64,000 nucleotides of DNA, taken from assembly GCA_934162205.1 (NCBI GenBank), contig CAKPIA010000005.1, positions 1 through 64,000 of the forward strand, read 5' to 3'. Numbering within the stretch: the stretch's first letter is position 1; each line of letters opens with the position of its first letter. The DNA is from an uncultured Clostridia bacterium. Lineage in GTDB: Bacteria; Bacillota; Clostridia; TANB77; CAG-508. A model generated the notes under the pieces. That model was not told the DNA's origin. It saw only the letters and a program-made list of their open reading frames with translations, and did not search any database. Both the position numbers and the translations under genes were made by a program. Shown here piece by piece: positions 34,748-43,296 of the stretch.

Positions 34748-36688
34748 TTATTTTTTAAATGTTTCTATTTCTTCTTTTATTTTATTAGAAAAATCGTCAA
34801 AACTCATTGAACCAATGTCTCCATCTTTTCTTGAACGAACTCCAACAGAATTTGATTCAATTTCTTTGTCACCAATTATAAGCATATATGGAACTTTTTG
34901 AAGTTGAGCTTCTCTTATTTTATATCCAATTTTTTCATTTCTATCATTAAGTTCAACACGAACTTTATCTTTACGTAATTTATCTGTAATTTCTTTTGCA
35001 TAATCTCTTTGTTTATCTGTAATTGGCATAACTTTTACTTGAAGTGGAGCAAGCCATATTGGAAGAAATCCTTTTGTTTCTTCTAATAAGAAAGATATAA
35101 ATCTGTCAGAGCTTCCTAAAATTGCTCTATGAATTACAACAGGTCTATGTTTTTCTCCATCTTCTCCTACATATTCAAGCTCAAATCTTTCTGGTAATGC
35201 AAAATCTAATTGACATGTTGGAATTGTTATATCATGGTTTAAAGCTGTTTTTATTTGAATATCAATTTTTGGACCATAAAAAGCTGCTTCACCTTCTGCT
35301 TCATAAAATTCAATATTAAGTTCTTTTAAGATTTCTCTTAATTGACTTTCAGCTGTTTCCCACATTTCATCATTGTCTATATATTTTTCTTTGTTATTTT
35401 TATCTCTTAAAGATAATCTGTATTTAAATGCTGATGCTGGGAATCCAAAATCTTTTTGATATACTTCTACTATTAATTTTAAAACATTTCCAACTTCTTC
35501 TTTTATTTGATCTGGTCTTACAAATAAATGTGCATCATTTTGACACATTTGACGAACTCTTTCTAGCCCGCAAACACTACCACTATCTTCATATCTAAAA
35601 TCATGTGCAAGTTCTCCAATTCTTATAGGTAAATCTCTATAAGAATGCATTTTATTTTTATATATTAACATATGATGTGGGCAGTTCATTGGTCTTAAAA
35701 CTAGTTCTTCATTATCCATTTTCATTGATGGAAACATATCATCTTTATAATGATCCCAATGTCCACTAGTTTTGTATAATTCTACATTTGCAAGTGAAGG
35801 TGTATATACATGATTATATCCTAATGAAAGTTCTTTATCTTGAATATATCTTTCAAGTAATCTTCTTATTGTTGCACCATTAGGTAAATACATTGGTAAA
35901 CCTGCACCAACTAATGGGTGTGTCATAAATAATTCCAAGTCTTTTCCTATTTTTCTATGATCTCTTTGTTTTCTGTCTTCTAATATTTGTAAATATTCAT
36001 CAACTAAACTTGCTTTTGGAAAAGCTATTCCATATATTCTTTGAAGTGTTTCTCTTTTTTCGTCACCTCTCCAATATGCTGATGAAGAAGATAATATTTT
36101 TATAGCTTTTACTTTTCCTGTACTCATTAAATGTGGTCCAGCACATAAGTCTGTAAATTCACCTTGTTTATAAAAAGATATTTCTGCATCTTCTGGTAAA
36201 TCTTCTATTAATTCTACTTTGTATTTTTCGTCTTTTTCTTTCATAAATGCAATTGCTTCATCTCTTGGTAGAGTATATCTTTCAATTGGTAAATCTTCTT
36301 TTATTATTTTTTTCATTTCTTTTTCTATATTTTCTTTGTCTTCTTCTGTAAATGGTTTTTCTACATCAAAGTCATAGTAAAATCCTTCATCAATAGATGG
36401 TCCTATTGCAAGTTTTGTTTTTGGAAATAATCTTTTTATAGCTTGTGCCATTATATGAGATGTTGTATGCCAATAAGCTTTTTTTCCATCAATATCACTA
36501 TCAAAAGTTAATATTTCTAAATTGCAATCTTCATTTAATTCATGTCTTAAGTCTTCTACTTTTCCATTTACTTTTCCGCAAGTTGCAACTCTTGCTAAAC
36601 CTTCACTAATTTGTTTTGCAAGATCTATTATACTAATTCCTTTTTCTACTTCTTTAATAGATCCATCTTTTAATGTAATTTTTATCAT
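34748..36688 (-). CDS. thrS: Threonyl-tRNA synthetase
   Basis: 646 residues from the ATG at 36688, which has AGGAAAGG at good spacing; the ATG at 36697 is in the same frame but overlaps that site. Domains in order: TGS (1-60), a ThrRS editing domain (about 65-225, with HTTSHIMAQAIKRLFP), the class II catalytic core (ALGSSDRFISFLLEE, MNCPHHMLIYK with zinc ligands) and the anticodon-binding domain (about 540-640). A T-box leader controls it. Confidence 0.96.
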   Translation of the reverse strand: MIKITLKDGSIKEVEKGISIIDLAKQISEGLARVATCGKVNGKVEDLRHELNEDCNLEILTFDSDIDGKKAYWHTTSHIMAQAIKRLFPKTKLAIGPSIDEGFYYDFDVEKPFTEEDKENIEKEMKKIIKEDLPIERYTLPRDEAIAFMKEKDEKYKVELIEDLPEDAEISFYKQGEFTDLCAGPHLMSTGKVKAIKILSSSSAYWRGDEKRETLQRIYGIAFPKASLVDEYLQILEDRKQRDHRKIGKDLELFMTHPLVGAGLPMYLPNGATIRRLLERYIQDKELSLGYNHVYTPSLANVELYKTSGHWDHYKDDMFPSMKMDNEELVLRPMNCPHHMLIYKNKMHSYRDLPIRIGELAHDFRYEDSGSVCGLERVRQMCQNDAHLFVRPDQIKEEVGNVLKLIVEVYQKDFGFPASAFKYRLSLRDKNNKEKYIDNDEMWETAESQLREILKELNIEFYEAEGEAAFYGPKIDIQIKTALNHDITIPTCQLDFALPERFELEYVGEDGEKHRPVVIHRAILGSSDRFISFLLEETKGFLPIWLAPLQVKVMPITDKQRDYAKEITDKLRKDKVRVELNDRNEKIGYKIREAQLQKVPYMLIIGDKEIESNSVGVRSRKDGDIGSMSFDDFSNKIKEEIETFKK

Positions 36689-36697
36689 AAAAATCAT

Positions 36698-36950
36698 CCT
36701 TTCCTTTTTTCATTAGGAAACAAAAAAACACTCCTAATGAATTTTATTCATAGGAGTGTATATAACACGGTTCCATCCTAATTTTTACTTAATTATAGAT
36801 TATAACGTATCTTAATCCGTCTAGCTTTTACTAGAAACTCTGGGGTAGTTTTTCAAATATGTTTTCTAAAATTAGCTTTCAGCGCACACACTAATTCTCT
36901 CTGTTAGTAACCTTTATTTTACTTTGTCCCTTCACCGTTTTTATTAAACT
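36698..36950 (-). promoter_or_regulatory. T-box riboswitch upstream of thrS
   Basis: The conserved T-box sequence TGGAACCGTG is on the minus strand at 36766-36775. It is followed by a terminator hairpin with ACACTCCTATGAAT/ATTCATTAGGAGTGT (36728-36759) and a T-run. The upstream leader (to about 36950) can form the stem I and stem II/III elements. By known T-box logic, uncharged tRNA-Thr would bind the leader and form the antiterminator. I did not assign the specifier codon with certainty. Confidence 0.92.
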
Positions 36951-36956
36951 ATATTT

Positions 36957-36985
36957 ATTATAATATGTTTATTTTATTTTTTCAA
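36957..36985 (-). promoter_or_regulatory. Promoter of the T-box-thrS transcript
   Basis: On the minus strand TTGAAA (36980-36985), a 17-bp spacer and TATAAT (36957-36962), placing the start near 36950. Confidence 0.72.
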
Positions 36986-37011
36986 GTTTTTTATTAATTT
37001 TTATATTAATT

Positions 37012-37731
37012 TTATTTCATAACATCAATTGCTTCGGAAGTTATTTTGTCTTTGTCAAATTTATTTACCAAATATATAAATAATGCAGTAATTGCAAATG
37101 TTATAATATAAACTAAAACTGTTATCCCAAAGTTTCCATTAACAATATTAGCACCAGCAATTGTTGAAGAAATAACAGATGGAAATCTAGCAAATGTTGA
37201 AATTAATATAAATCTTACTGGTTTTATTGGAAGTAAGCCTCCTATATAAACTAGTAAATCTTTTGGAGTTCCAGGTATTAAAAATAATATTGTCATTATT
37301 AATTCTACTTTTTCTGGACTTTTAAACAATTTACTATTTTCAATTTTATCAATTTTTTCTTTTTTAAAAAATTCATATATATATTTTTTTCCAAATTTCC
37401 TAACTAAAAAAAGTATTAAAGCAGATGTTATAGCACATGAAACAAATATAAAAACAGTTCCACCAATTGCTCCATAACACATTCCTGCCAATATCTCTAA
37501 TGGCTCACCTGGTAGTACAACCAAAAATATCTGTGCAAATTGAAGTCCAAACAACATTAGAAATCCATATATTCCTGTTGTTTGAACTAAATTTTTAAAT
37601 TCTACTTGTCCTTCTTTTGTTGTTAAATTTTTCATTATTGGAAATAAATATATTATTAATCCTATAAATACAATTATTGATAAAATAGATAATCCTATTT
37701 TTAATATTTTTAGCATCTTTTTTTTATTCAT
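37012..37731 (-). CDS. TVP38/TMEM64 (VTT-domain) membrane protein
   Basis: 239 residues with about five membrane segments. The VTT/SNARE-associated motif is seen around residues 75-125 (VVLPGEPLEILAGMCYGAIGGTVFIFVSC, split by a reentrant loop) and again as LFLIPGTPKDLLVYIGGLLPI. DedA/TVP38 proteins are proposed lipid scramblases or flippases. It is 24 bp after the DUF308 gene on the same strand. Confidence 0.88.
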   Translation of the reverse strand: MNKKKMLKILKIGLSILSIIVFIGLIIYLFPIMKNLTTKEGQVEFKNLVQTTGIYGFLMLFGLQFAQIFLVVLPGEPLEILAGMCYGAIGGTVFIFVSCAITSALILFLVRKFGKKYIYEFFKKEKIDKIENSKLFKSPEKVELIMTILFLIPGTPKDLLVYIGGLLPIKPVRFILISTFARFPSVISSTIAGANIVNGNFGITVLVYIITFAITALFIYLVNKFDKDKITSEAIDVMK

Positions 37732-37755
37732 TTATATGTACTTCCATTTCTAGAA

Positions 37756-38286
37756 TTATTTTACATTTTTCATAAATATTATGTCTTCAATAACATTTAC
37801 AATTCCATATATTAAAATTATTACACCAATTGCATTCATAATTACGCTTGAATTAATTAATACATATATACCAACAGCTATTGTTACTATTGATAATATT
37901 ATAGAAACAAGCCAAGCTCTTGATGTATATTCTTTCCATATTATTGCAGTTTGTAAATTTGCAATACCTGTATATATAATCCATATACCCATTATTATTC
38001 CAAAAGCTGATAATATAATTTTTGATGAACACATAATTATTATTCCAATTATAGTTAATGAGATAGCAATAGCTAATAAATAGCTGTTCATTTTACCTGT
38101 AGATATGTATTCTGATATTTTTAAAATTCCCATTACTATAAAAATTCCACCTAGAATAATTGACAAAACTGATATAACTGCACTTGGATTATATATAAGC
38201 ACTATACCAAAAATTATAAACATTAATGATACAACTATATCTTGTTTTGCAGATTTTTTTAAAAATTTTTCTAACATTTCTAACAT
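37756..38286 (-). CDS. DUF308 (HdeD-like) membrane protein
   Basis: 176 residues from the ATG at 38286, chosen because GAAGGAG lies 7 bp upstream; an in-frame start at 38352 lacks such a site. Six short hydrophobic helices are arranged as repeated pairs (VSLMFIIFGIVLIYNPSA, IILGGIFIVMGILKI, ...), the pattern of the DUF308/HdeD family. Its function in Gram-positives is unknown. Likely co-transcribed with the VTT-domain gene. Confidence 0.8.
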   Translation of the reverse strand: MLEMLEKFLKKSAKQDIVVSLMFIIFGIVLIYNPSAVISVLSIILGGIFIVMGILKISEYISTGKMNSYLLAIAISLTIIGIIIMCSSKIILSAFGIIMGIWIIYTGIANLQTAIIWKEYTSRAWLVSIILSIVTIAVGIYVLINSSVIMNAIGVIILIYGIVNVIEDIIFMKNVK

Positions 38287-38389
38287 AAAATTCTCCTTCT
38301 TTCTACCCCTTTTTATTTTATTTAGTATAACTTTAAAGATATTTTTTGTCAATATTTGCGTCTTAAAACTTCCTATAATATAAAAAATA

Positions 38390-38416
38390 ACACCTGCAAA
38401 AATGCAGATGATATCT
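38390..38416 (-). terminator. Weak terminator after rpmF
   Basis: On the minus strand CTGCA and TGCAG form a short stem followed by a GTGTTATTTTTT tract, close to the rpmF stop. Confidence 0.5.
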
Positions 38417-38423
38417 ATATAAA

Positions 38424-38615
38424 CTATGCGTTTTCAGTTTCTTTTTTTACTATTACTTCTTTACCATCATAGTATCCACAATTTGCGCACACTCTGTGTG
38501 GCATTACTGGTTCATGACAGTGTGGGCAAGTAGCAAAATTTGGGTTTTCAACTTTCCATGTTGATCTTCTTTTATGTGTTCTTGCTTTTGACCATCTTCT
38601 TTTTGGTTGTGCCAT
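38424..38615 (-). CDS. rpmF: Ribosomal protein L32
   Basis: 63 residues. The start MAQPKRRWSKARTHKRRSTW and the zinc motif CPHCHEPVMPHRVCANCGYY (CxxC...CxxC) identify L32 of the zinc-binding form. A good GGGAGG site precedes it. In many Firmicutes it follows a DUF177 gene, which is absent here. Confidence 0.96.
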   Translation of the reverse strand: MAQPKRRWSKARTHKRRSTWKVENPNFATCPHCHEPVMPHRVCANCGYYDGKEVIVKKETENA

Positions 38616-38779
38616 TGTAATCCCTCCCTTATTTAAAGATATATCTATATATCTAATAATTCACAAATTTATTAATTTAACACTATAAAATTATACAAGT
38701 ATTTTTTACTTTTGTCAACAGTTTATATGCAACTTTTTGATATATCTGCATATAATATTAAAAATTATGGAGGTTTATT

Positions 38780-40627
38780 ATGTGTGGAATTGTTGGTTTT
38801 GTAAATTACAAAAAAAATATATCTAATTACAAAGATATATTATCTGATATGAATAACACTCTATCAAATAGAGGTCCTGATGAACAGGGATTTTATATAA
38901 AAGAAAATGTTGCACTTGCCCACAAAAGACTTATTGTTATTGATCCAGAAGGCGGAAAGCAACCTATGATTGAAAAATATTCTTTTGGAGAATATGTAAT
39001 TGTATACAATGGACAAATTTATAATACAAAAGAACTTCGTCATACTTTAGAAGAAAATGGATTTTCTTTTGACGGTCATTGTGATACAGAAGTACTTTTA
39101 AAAAGTTACATATACTATGGTAACGAAGTTGCAAAACATTTAAATGGTATATTTAGTTTTGCTATTTGGAATAGTCAAAAACAAGAACTATTCTTAGCAA
39201 GAGATCATTTTGGTGTAAAACCATTATATTACACTCAATTTAATAATTCTTTTATCTTTGCTTCAGAAATTAAAGCAATCTTTAAATATCCAGGTATAGA
39301 AAAAGTTATTGATAAACAAGGTATTTCAGAACTATTTGGAATTGGTCCTGCTCATACTCCTGGAACTAGTGTATTTAAAAATATTTACGAAATAAAACCT
39401 GCTCATTTTGCTGTTTATAATAAATCTGGACTTCATATAGAAAGATATTGGAAATTAGAAACAAAAGAACATACAGATAATTTTGAACAAACTTGTGAAA
39501 AGGTTAATTTTTTATTAGATGATGCAATTCAAAGGCAATTGGTTTCTGATGTACCTCTTTGTGTGATGCTTTCTGGAGGATTAGATTCTAGTATAATCGT
39601 TGCATATGCTAGTAATTATTGTAGAAAAAATAGTTTACCACCTTTAGATACTTATTCTGTAGATTATGTAGATAATGATAAAAACTTCGTTAAGAGTGAC
39701 TTTCAGCCAAATTCTGATAACTATTATATAAATATAATGAAAAATAAGTTTCAAACAAATCATCATACAATTGTAATTGATACTCCTGAGCTTGCAGATA
39801 GTTTAGAAGATGCTATGATTGCACGTGATTATCCTGGTATGGCTGATGTTGATTCTTCTTTCCTTTTGTTTTGTAAAAATATAAAAAAAGAAGCAACAGT
39901 ATGTTTATCTGGTGAATGTTCTGACGAAATATTTGCAGGATATCCTTGGTTTTTCCGTGAAGATGCTTTAAATAGTAATACTTTTCCATGGTCAATTGCT
40001 TTAACTGAACGTCAACAAATATTAAATCCCGATATTTCTTCTAAAGTTAATTTAAAAAGTTATATTGATTATAGATATAACCAAAGTTTATCTGAAATTG
40101 ATTTTATTGATACCGATTCTGCTGAAACAGTTGAAAAAAGAAAAATAACTTACCTTACTATGAATTGGTTTATGCAAACATTATTAGATAGATCTGACAG
40201 AACTTCTATGTATAATGGCTTAGAACTACGTGTTCCTTTTTGTGATTACAGATTAGTTCAATATTTATGGAATATTCCTTGGGAAATAAAAGCTTTAAAT
40301 GGTAGAGAAAAAGGATTGCTTCGTTATGTTGTTAAGGATTTGCTACCTAGTGAGATTGTAGATAGAAAAAAATCTCCTTACCCAAAAACTCATAATCCAA
40401 CTTATTTAAAAAAGGTTAAAGAAATGTTAACAAATATTATGAATAAAAAGGATGCTCCTATTAATAATTTACTTAATAGAAATTATATTTTGGATATTCT
40501 AGAAACTGATGGCAAAGCCTTTTCTAGGCCTTGGTTTGGTCAATTAATGACTGGTCCACAATTGATGGCTTATCTATGCCAGGTTAATATGTGGCTTGAG
40601 AGGTATCAGCCTAAAATTGAAATTTAA
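38780..40627 (+). CDS. asnB: Glutamine-hydrolysing asparagine synthase
   Basis: 615 residues, usual AsnB length. Cys2 is the glutaminase nucleophile (MCGIVGFVNY), with the class II amidotransferase domain to about residue 200. The synthase domain carries the PP-loop SGGLDSS (about 265) and SGECSDEIFAGYPW. It makes asparagine from aspartate, glutamine and ATP. Its last 15 or so codons (VNMWLERYQPKIEI) recur three more times downstream (43145, 46566, 48174), which suggests the 3' end is an insertion site for accessory DNA. Confidence 0.95.
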   Translation: MCGIVGFVNYKKNISNYKDILSDMNNTLSNRGPDEQGFYIKENVALAHKRLIVIDPEGGKQPMIEKYSFGEYVIVYNGQIYNTKELRHTLEENGFSFDGHCDTEVLLKSYIYYGNEVAKHLNGIFSFAIWNSQKQELFLARDHFGVKPLYYTQFNNSFIFASEIKAIFKYPGIEKVIDKQGISELFGIGPAHTPGTSVFKNIYEIKPAHFAVYNKSGLHIERYWKLETKEHTDNFEQTCEKVNFLLDDAIQRQLVSDVPLCVMLSGGLDSSIIVAYASNYCRKNSLPPLDTYSVDYVDNDKNFVKSDFQPNSDNYYINIMKNKFQTNHHTIVIDTPELADSLEDAMIARDYPGMADVDSSFLLFCKNIKKEATVCLSGECSDEIFAGYPWFFREDALNSNTFPWSIALTERQQILNPDISSKVNLKSYIDYRYNQSLSEIDFIDTDSAETVEKRKITYLTMNWFMQTLLDRSDRTSMYNGLELRVPFCDYRLVQYLWNIPWEIKALNGREKGLLRYVVKDLLPSEIVDRKKSPYPKTHNPTYLKKVKEMLTNIMNKKDAPINNLLNRNYILDILETDGKAFSRPWFGQLMTGPQLMAYLCQVNMWLERYQPKIEI

Positions 40628-40629
40628 GT

Positions 40630-40664
40630 AAAAATAGAGGTTCTGTGAAGAATCTCTATTTTTA
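40630..40664 (+). terminator. Terminator of asnB
   Basis: AAAAATAGAG and CTCTATTTTT form a 10-bp stem directly after the stop codon. Confidence 0.85.
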
Positions 40665-40718
40665 CATCGTATACAATTTTACTATTTTAATGATAAAAAC
40701 TCGTTATACATTTGAGAA

Positions 40719-41213
40719 TTATTTTTTCTCCTCACATAAAGTTTCAATATAATCTTTTATAGAACTTGATAAACGATTCATATCTTCAATATTATCAATA
40801 GTTGGAATATGTATAAAAGCAATTTTTGATTTTAAATTATTTTCTTGTTTAAAATTTAATGCTCTAAAAAATACATTGTTACATAAATATTTTCCAGCAT
40901 CATATGAACTCATTACTTGGTAAGCATATTGTTCTAAATTTTCTTTTAAAGCACCATAATAGTAATCTGTTACTAATTTTTTTCCTTCTAATATAGCATT
41001 ATTTTCAAAGTAAATATTTGTAGTATTTGGTTTTTGACCAAAAATCAAAACATTATCATAATTTTCTAATAATTTTTCTTGTATTTGTTTACTACTTATT
41101 TCAAAATCATTTTCCAAATATAAAATATCTTCATTACATACTTTTTTTATATAGTCTAATAATATTTTTGCGGAGTTATCATCTCCTTTAAATCCAGCTA
41201 TTAATATTTTCAT
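40719..41213 (-). CDS. Pyroglutamyl-peptidase-like (C15 family) protein
   Basis: 164 residues. The N-terminal MKILIAGFKG and the segment SSYDAGKYLCNNVFFRAL resemble the C15 motif around the catalytic Cys (S..AG.y.CN...Y), and AFIHIPTI would hold the catalytic His. C15 enzymes remove N-terminal pyroglutamate. The protein is shorter than classical Pcp (about 200-215) and the catalytic Glu region is not obvious, so activity is uncertain. About 30 bp of its 3' end recur at 46432-46462, next to another asnB tail copy. First cargo after asnB, 35 bp downstream of the broken kinase gene. Confidence 0.6.
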   Translation of the reverse strand: MKILIAGFKGDDNSAKILLDYIKKVCNEDILYLENDFEISSKQIQEKLLENYDNVLIFGQKPNTTNIYFENNAILEGKKLVTDYYYGALKENLEQYAYQVMSSYDAGKYLCNNVFFRALNFKQENNLKSKIAFIHIPTIDNIEDMNRLSSSIKDYIETLCEEKK

Positions 41214-41248
41214 TATTTCACCTCATAATTTATAAATTGTCTTTCACA

Positions 41249-42241
41249 TCATTTTTTTACATAAATATCTTTCCAAAATTCTTTATTACTAAATTCTAAC
41301 CCTTTTTCACTTTCATCATACCAAAATTTATCTTCTTCAGATAATTCTCCTAGGGTATTCAAATGACTAATTTGCAAAATTCCCATTGCATTTGCAATAT
41401 CAAAAAATAATGGAAATTGTTCTAATTCATAATCTGTTAATTTATTATATTTTTGATATTCTTCTAAAATCATTTTTACTTTTTTCTTTGTGTTTTCTTT
41501 GTTTTCTGCATCTAAACATAAATTACAAGAACTTACTGCTAAGTCAATAATTCTAGGAATATAATTAGAAACTGCAAAATCTATAATCCATAATTTATTA
41601 TTTTTATCTTTCATAACATTTGTACTTATAATATCTCCATGAACAAATGCTTTTGGTAATTTTTCTATATCCACCTGAAAAAATCTATTATATAGTTCTT
41701 CTAATTTTTTGTAATCATTTCCGTTCAAATATTGTTTTTTATTTTGAAATTCTTTTACAAAATTTATAATAGCCCACTTATCATAAATAAAATCTGATTG
41801 TAATGTTGCTTTATGTATTATAGCCATTTGTCTTATTATTTCGTTTATTTCATCTTGATTTGGTATTTTGCCTAGATCATAGAAACTTTTTCCATCTATG
41901 TAATCAAATACACACAATCTGTATTTAATATTCTCAAGTTTTATGTTACATTCACTTTTTTCATCAACTCTATATAATTTTGGAGTATTAATATTAAGTT
42001 TTGAAGCTAATTCAATTCTTTCAATATATTTTTCACATTCTATATCTGTTCTTTCTTTATTAAACACCTTCACACAATATTTTCATTGAGTAGTTTTAAG
42101 TGTATAATTAAAATCTTCATATCCTACTGTAATAACAGCATCTGAAATATATTCTCCTAAGTTATATTTATTACATATTATTTTTGAAATATTACTTAAA
42201 TCTGTATTTAAATTAATTCTATTGGCAAATTCTTCTTCCAT
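41249..42241 (-). pseudogene. Aminoglycoside phosphotransferase-like kinase broken by an in-frame TGA
   Basis: The full frame is 330 codons, normal for the APH/choline kinase family, from the ATG at 42241 (MEEEFANRINLNTDLSNISK, with AGGAG upstream). A TGA at codon 53 (42083-42085) interrupts it: ...DFNYTLKTTQ, stop, KYCVKVFNKER. The rest holds the catalytic loop FVHGDIISTNVM and metal-binding IIDFAVSNYIP. A GGA-to-TGA change would explain the lesion, since Gly commonly occurs there. Restart at the GTG at 42073 would lack the nucleotide-binding loop. Likely non-functional, unless the stop is a sequence error. Confidence 0.78.
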
Positions 42242-42270
42242 TAAAATCTCCTATCTAATATATTTTTAAC

Positions 42271-42917
42271 TTATTCTTTTTTGGTCAAATTTGAATTTTC
42301 TTGTATTGGAATTATTCTAGTTTTTATAGTATTTATAAAAGCACATTTATGTTCTATTTCAAATTTTTCTATATCTGTTGTTAATTCATACTTTATAAAA
42401 ATATTTGGAATAAACTCATATTTATCACTTTGATAATTTCCATATTGCGTATTGCTTTCTGTATAGCTGCCTTTTAGCATATTATATAAAAGATTCCATC
42501 TATCACAAGAACCGACATCAATTTCTTTAATAAAATCAGCATTATTAAAAATCGGTGTTTTTTTATATCTATTATAGATGATTTGATTTGTAAATTATCA
42601 TATAAAACTTGTAGTGTTTCATTTTCAAAGTGTTGAGTTAATGCTATTTTTATACATTTATCAATATCTGTATTTTTATTTATAACCATTAATCTAACAG
42701 GATTTTTGTCTTTATAAAAAACAATAGCATTGTGTTTATTACTTATATTGATATTTGGATTATTAACAGTTATTATACAATTACAGTTTTTTATTATTTT
42801 ATATTCATCAAATGCAATTTTATTGTTCTCAAATCCATCAACAAAGGCTCCATTAAAACATTCATAATGGTTTTCATTTTGTTCTGTCCATAAATCTATG
42901 CTCTTAATTGTTTTCAT
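42271..42917 (-). pseudogene. Unknown gene split by a poly-A frameshift
   Basis: Two overlapping frames make one protein of about 215 residues. It starts MKTIKSIDLWTEQNENHYEC and runs to ...SSIIDIKK, then continues in the other frame as TPIFNNADFIKEIDVGSCDR and MLKGSYTESNTQYGN, ending ENSNLTKKE at 42271. The switch is at a run of seven A (42558-42564 on the plus strand as T); eight would restore the frame. The family is not recognised; it is a soluble alpha/beta protein. It is upstream of the broken kinase and may have been its operon partner. Confidence 0.65.
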
Positions 42918-43144
42918 ATCTACCTCTTTCTATACTTCTTAATTTTGTTTTATATTATCATAAATACCAAATTATTACAATGAATATATAAAAAAATAAG
43001 TGCTATTAACTAACACTTTATTTTAGTAATCACATATGTTTTATATTATTTTTATAAAAAAGCTCATTTTTGCAGATTGTACTTTTTCTCTTTTTCTCAC
43101 AGTATCAACAGTTGACTGTTCGTGTTGTTTTCTGATACCCAAGG
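42918..43144. other. Non-coding spacer with sequences repeated elsewhere in the island
   Basis: No gene. The stretch about 42997-43060 (AAGTGCTATT..., then ACATATGTTTTATATTATT) resembles 46495-46555. The stretch 43051-43090 (TTTATAAAAAAGC...TTTTTGCAGATTGT) recurs at 45110-45145, on the other side of the GH2 gene. The end carries GTATCAACAG/TGTTGTTTTCTGATAC-like inverted ends just before the asnB tail copy. Confidence 0.55.
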
Positions 43145-43222
43145 ACTGGGCCTCAACTTATGGCATATCTCTGCCAGGTTAATATGTGGCTTGAGAGGTA
43201 TCAGCCTAAAATTGAAATATAA
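43145..43222 (+). pseudogene. Second copy of the asnB 3' end
   Basis: Encodes TGPQLMAYLCQVNMWLERYQ then PKIEI and a TAA, the same residues as the end of asnB. Several third codon positions differ in the first half, but the second half is identical for more than 40 bases. No start codon or upstream part exists. It is followed by a terminator, as is real asnB. Confidence 0.9.
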
Positions 43223-43226
43223 ATTT

Positions 43227-43257
43227 TGAGCAAAGGTTTTTACCCTTGCTCTTTTTA
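43227..43257 (+). terminator. Terminator after the second asnB tail
   Basis: GAGCAAAGG and CCCTTGCTC pair around a T-rich loop, followed by TTTTT. Confidence 0.8.
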
Positions 43258-43296
43258 TACTCTATTATATCATAAAATCCTTATTTTTTTATTATT

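Noticed and set aside
42083..42085. TGA read as glycine or another amino acid across the genome
   Set aside because: Core genes here use GGA freely and show no in-frame TGA; the gene content is that of ordinary Clostridia. A local nonsense change or error is simpler.
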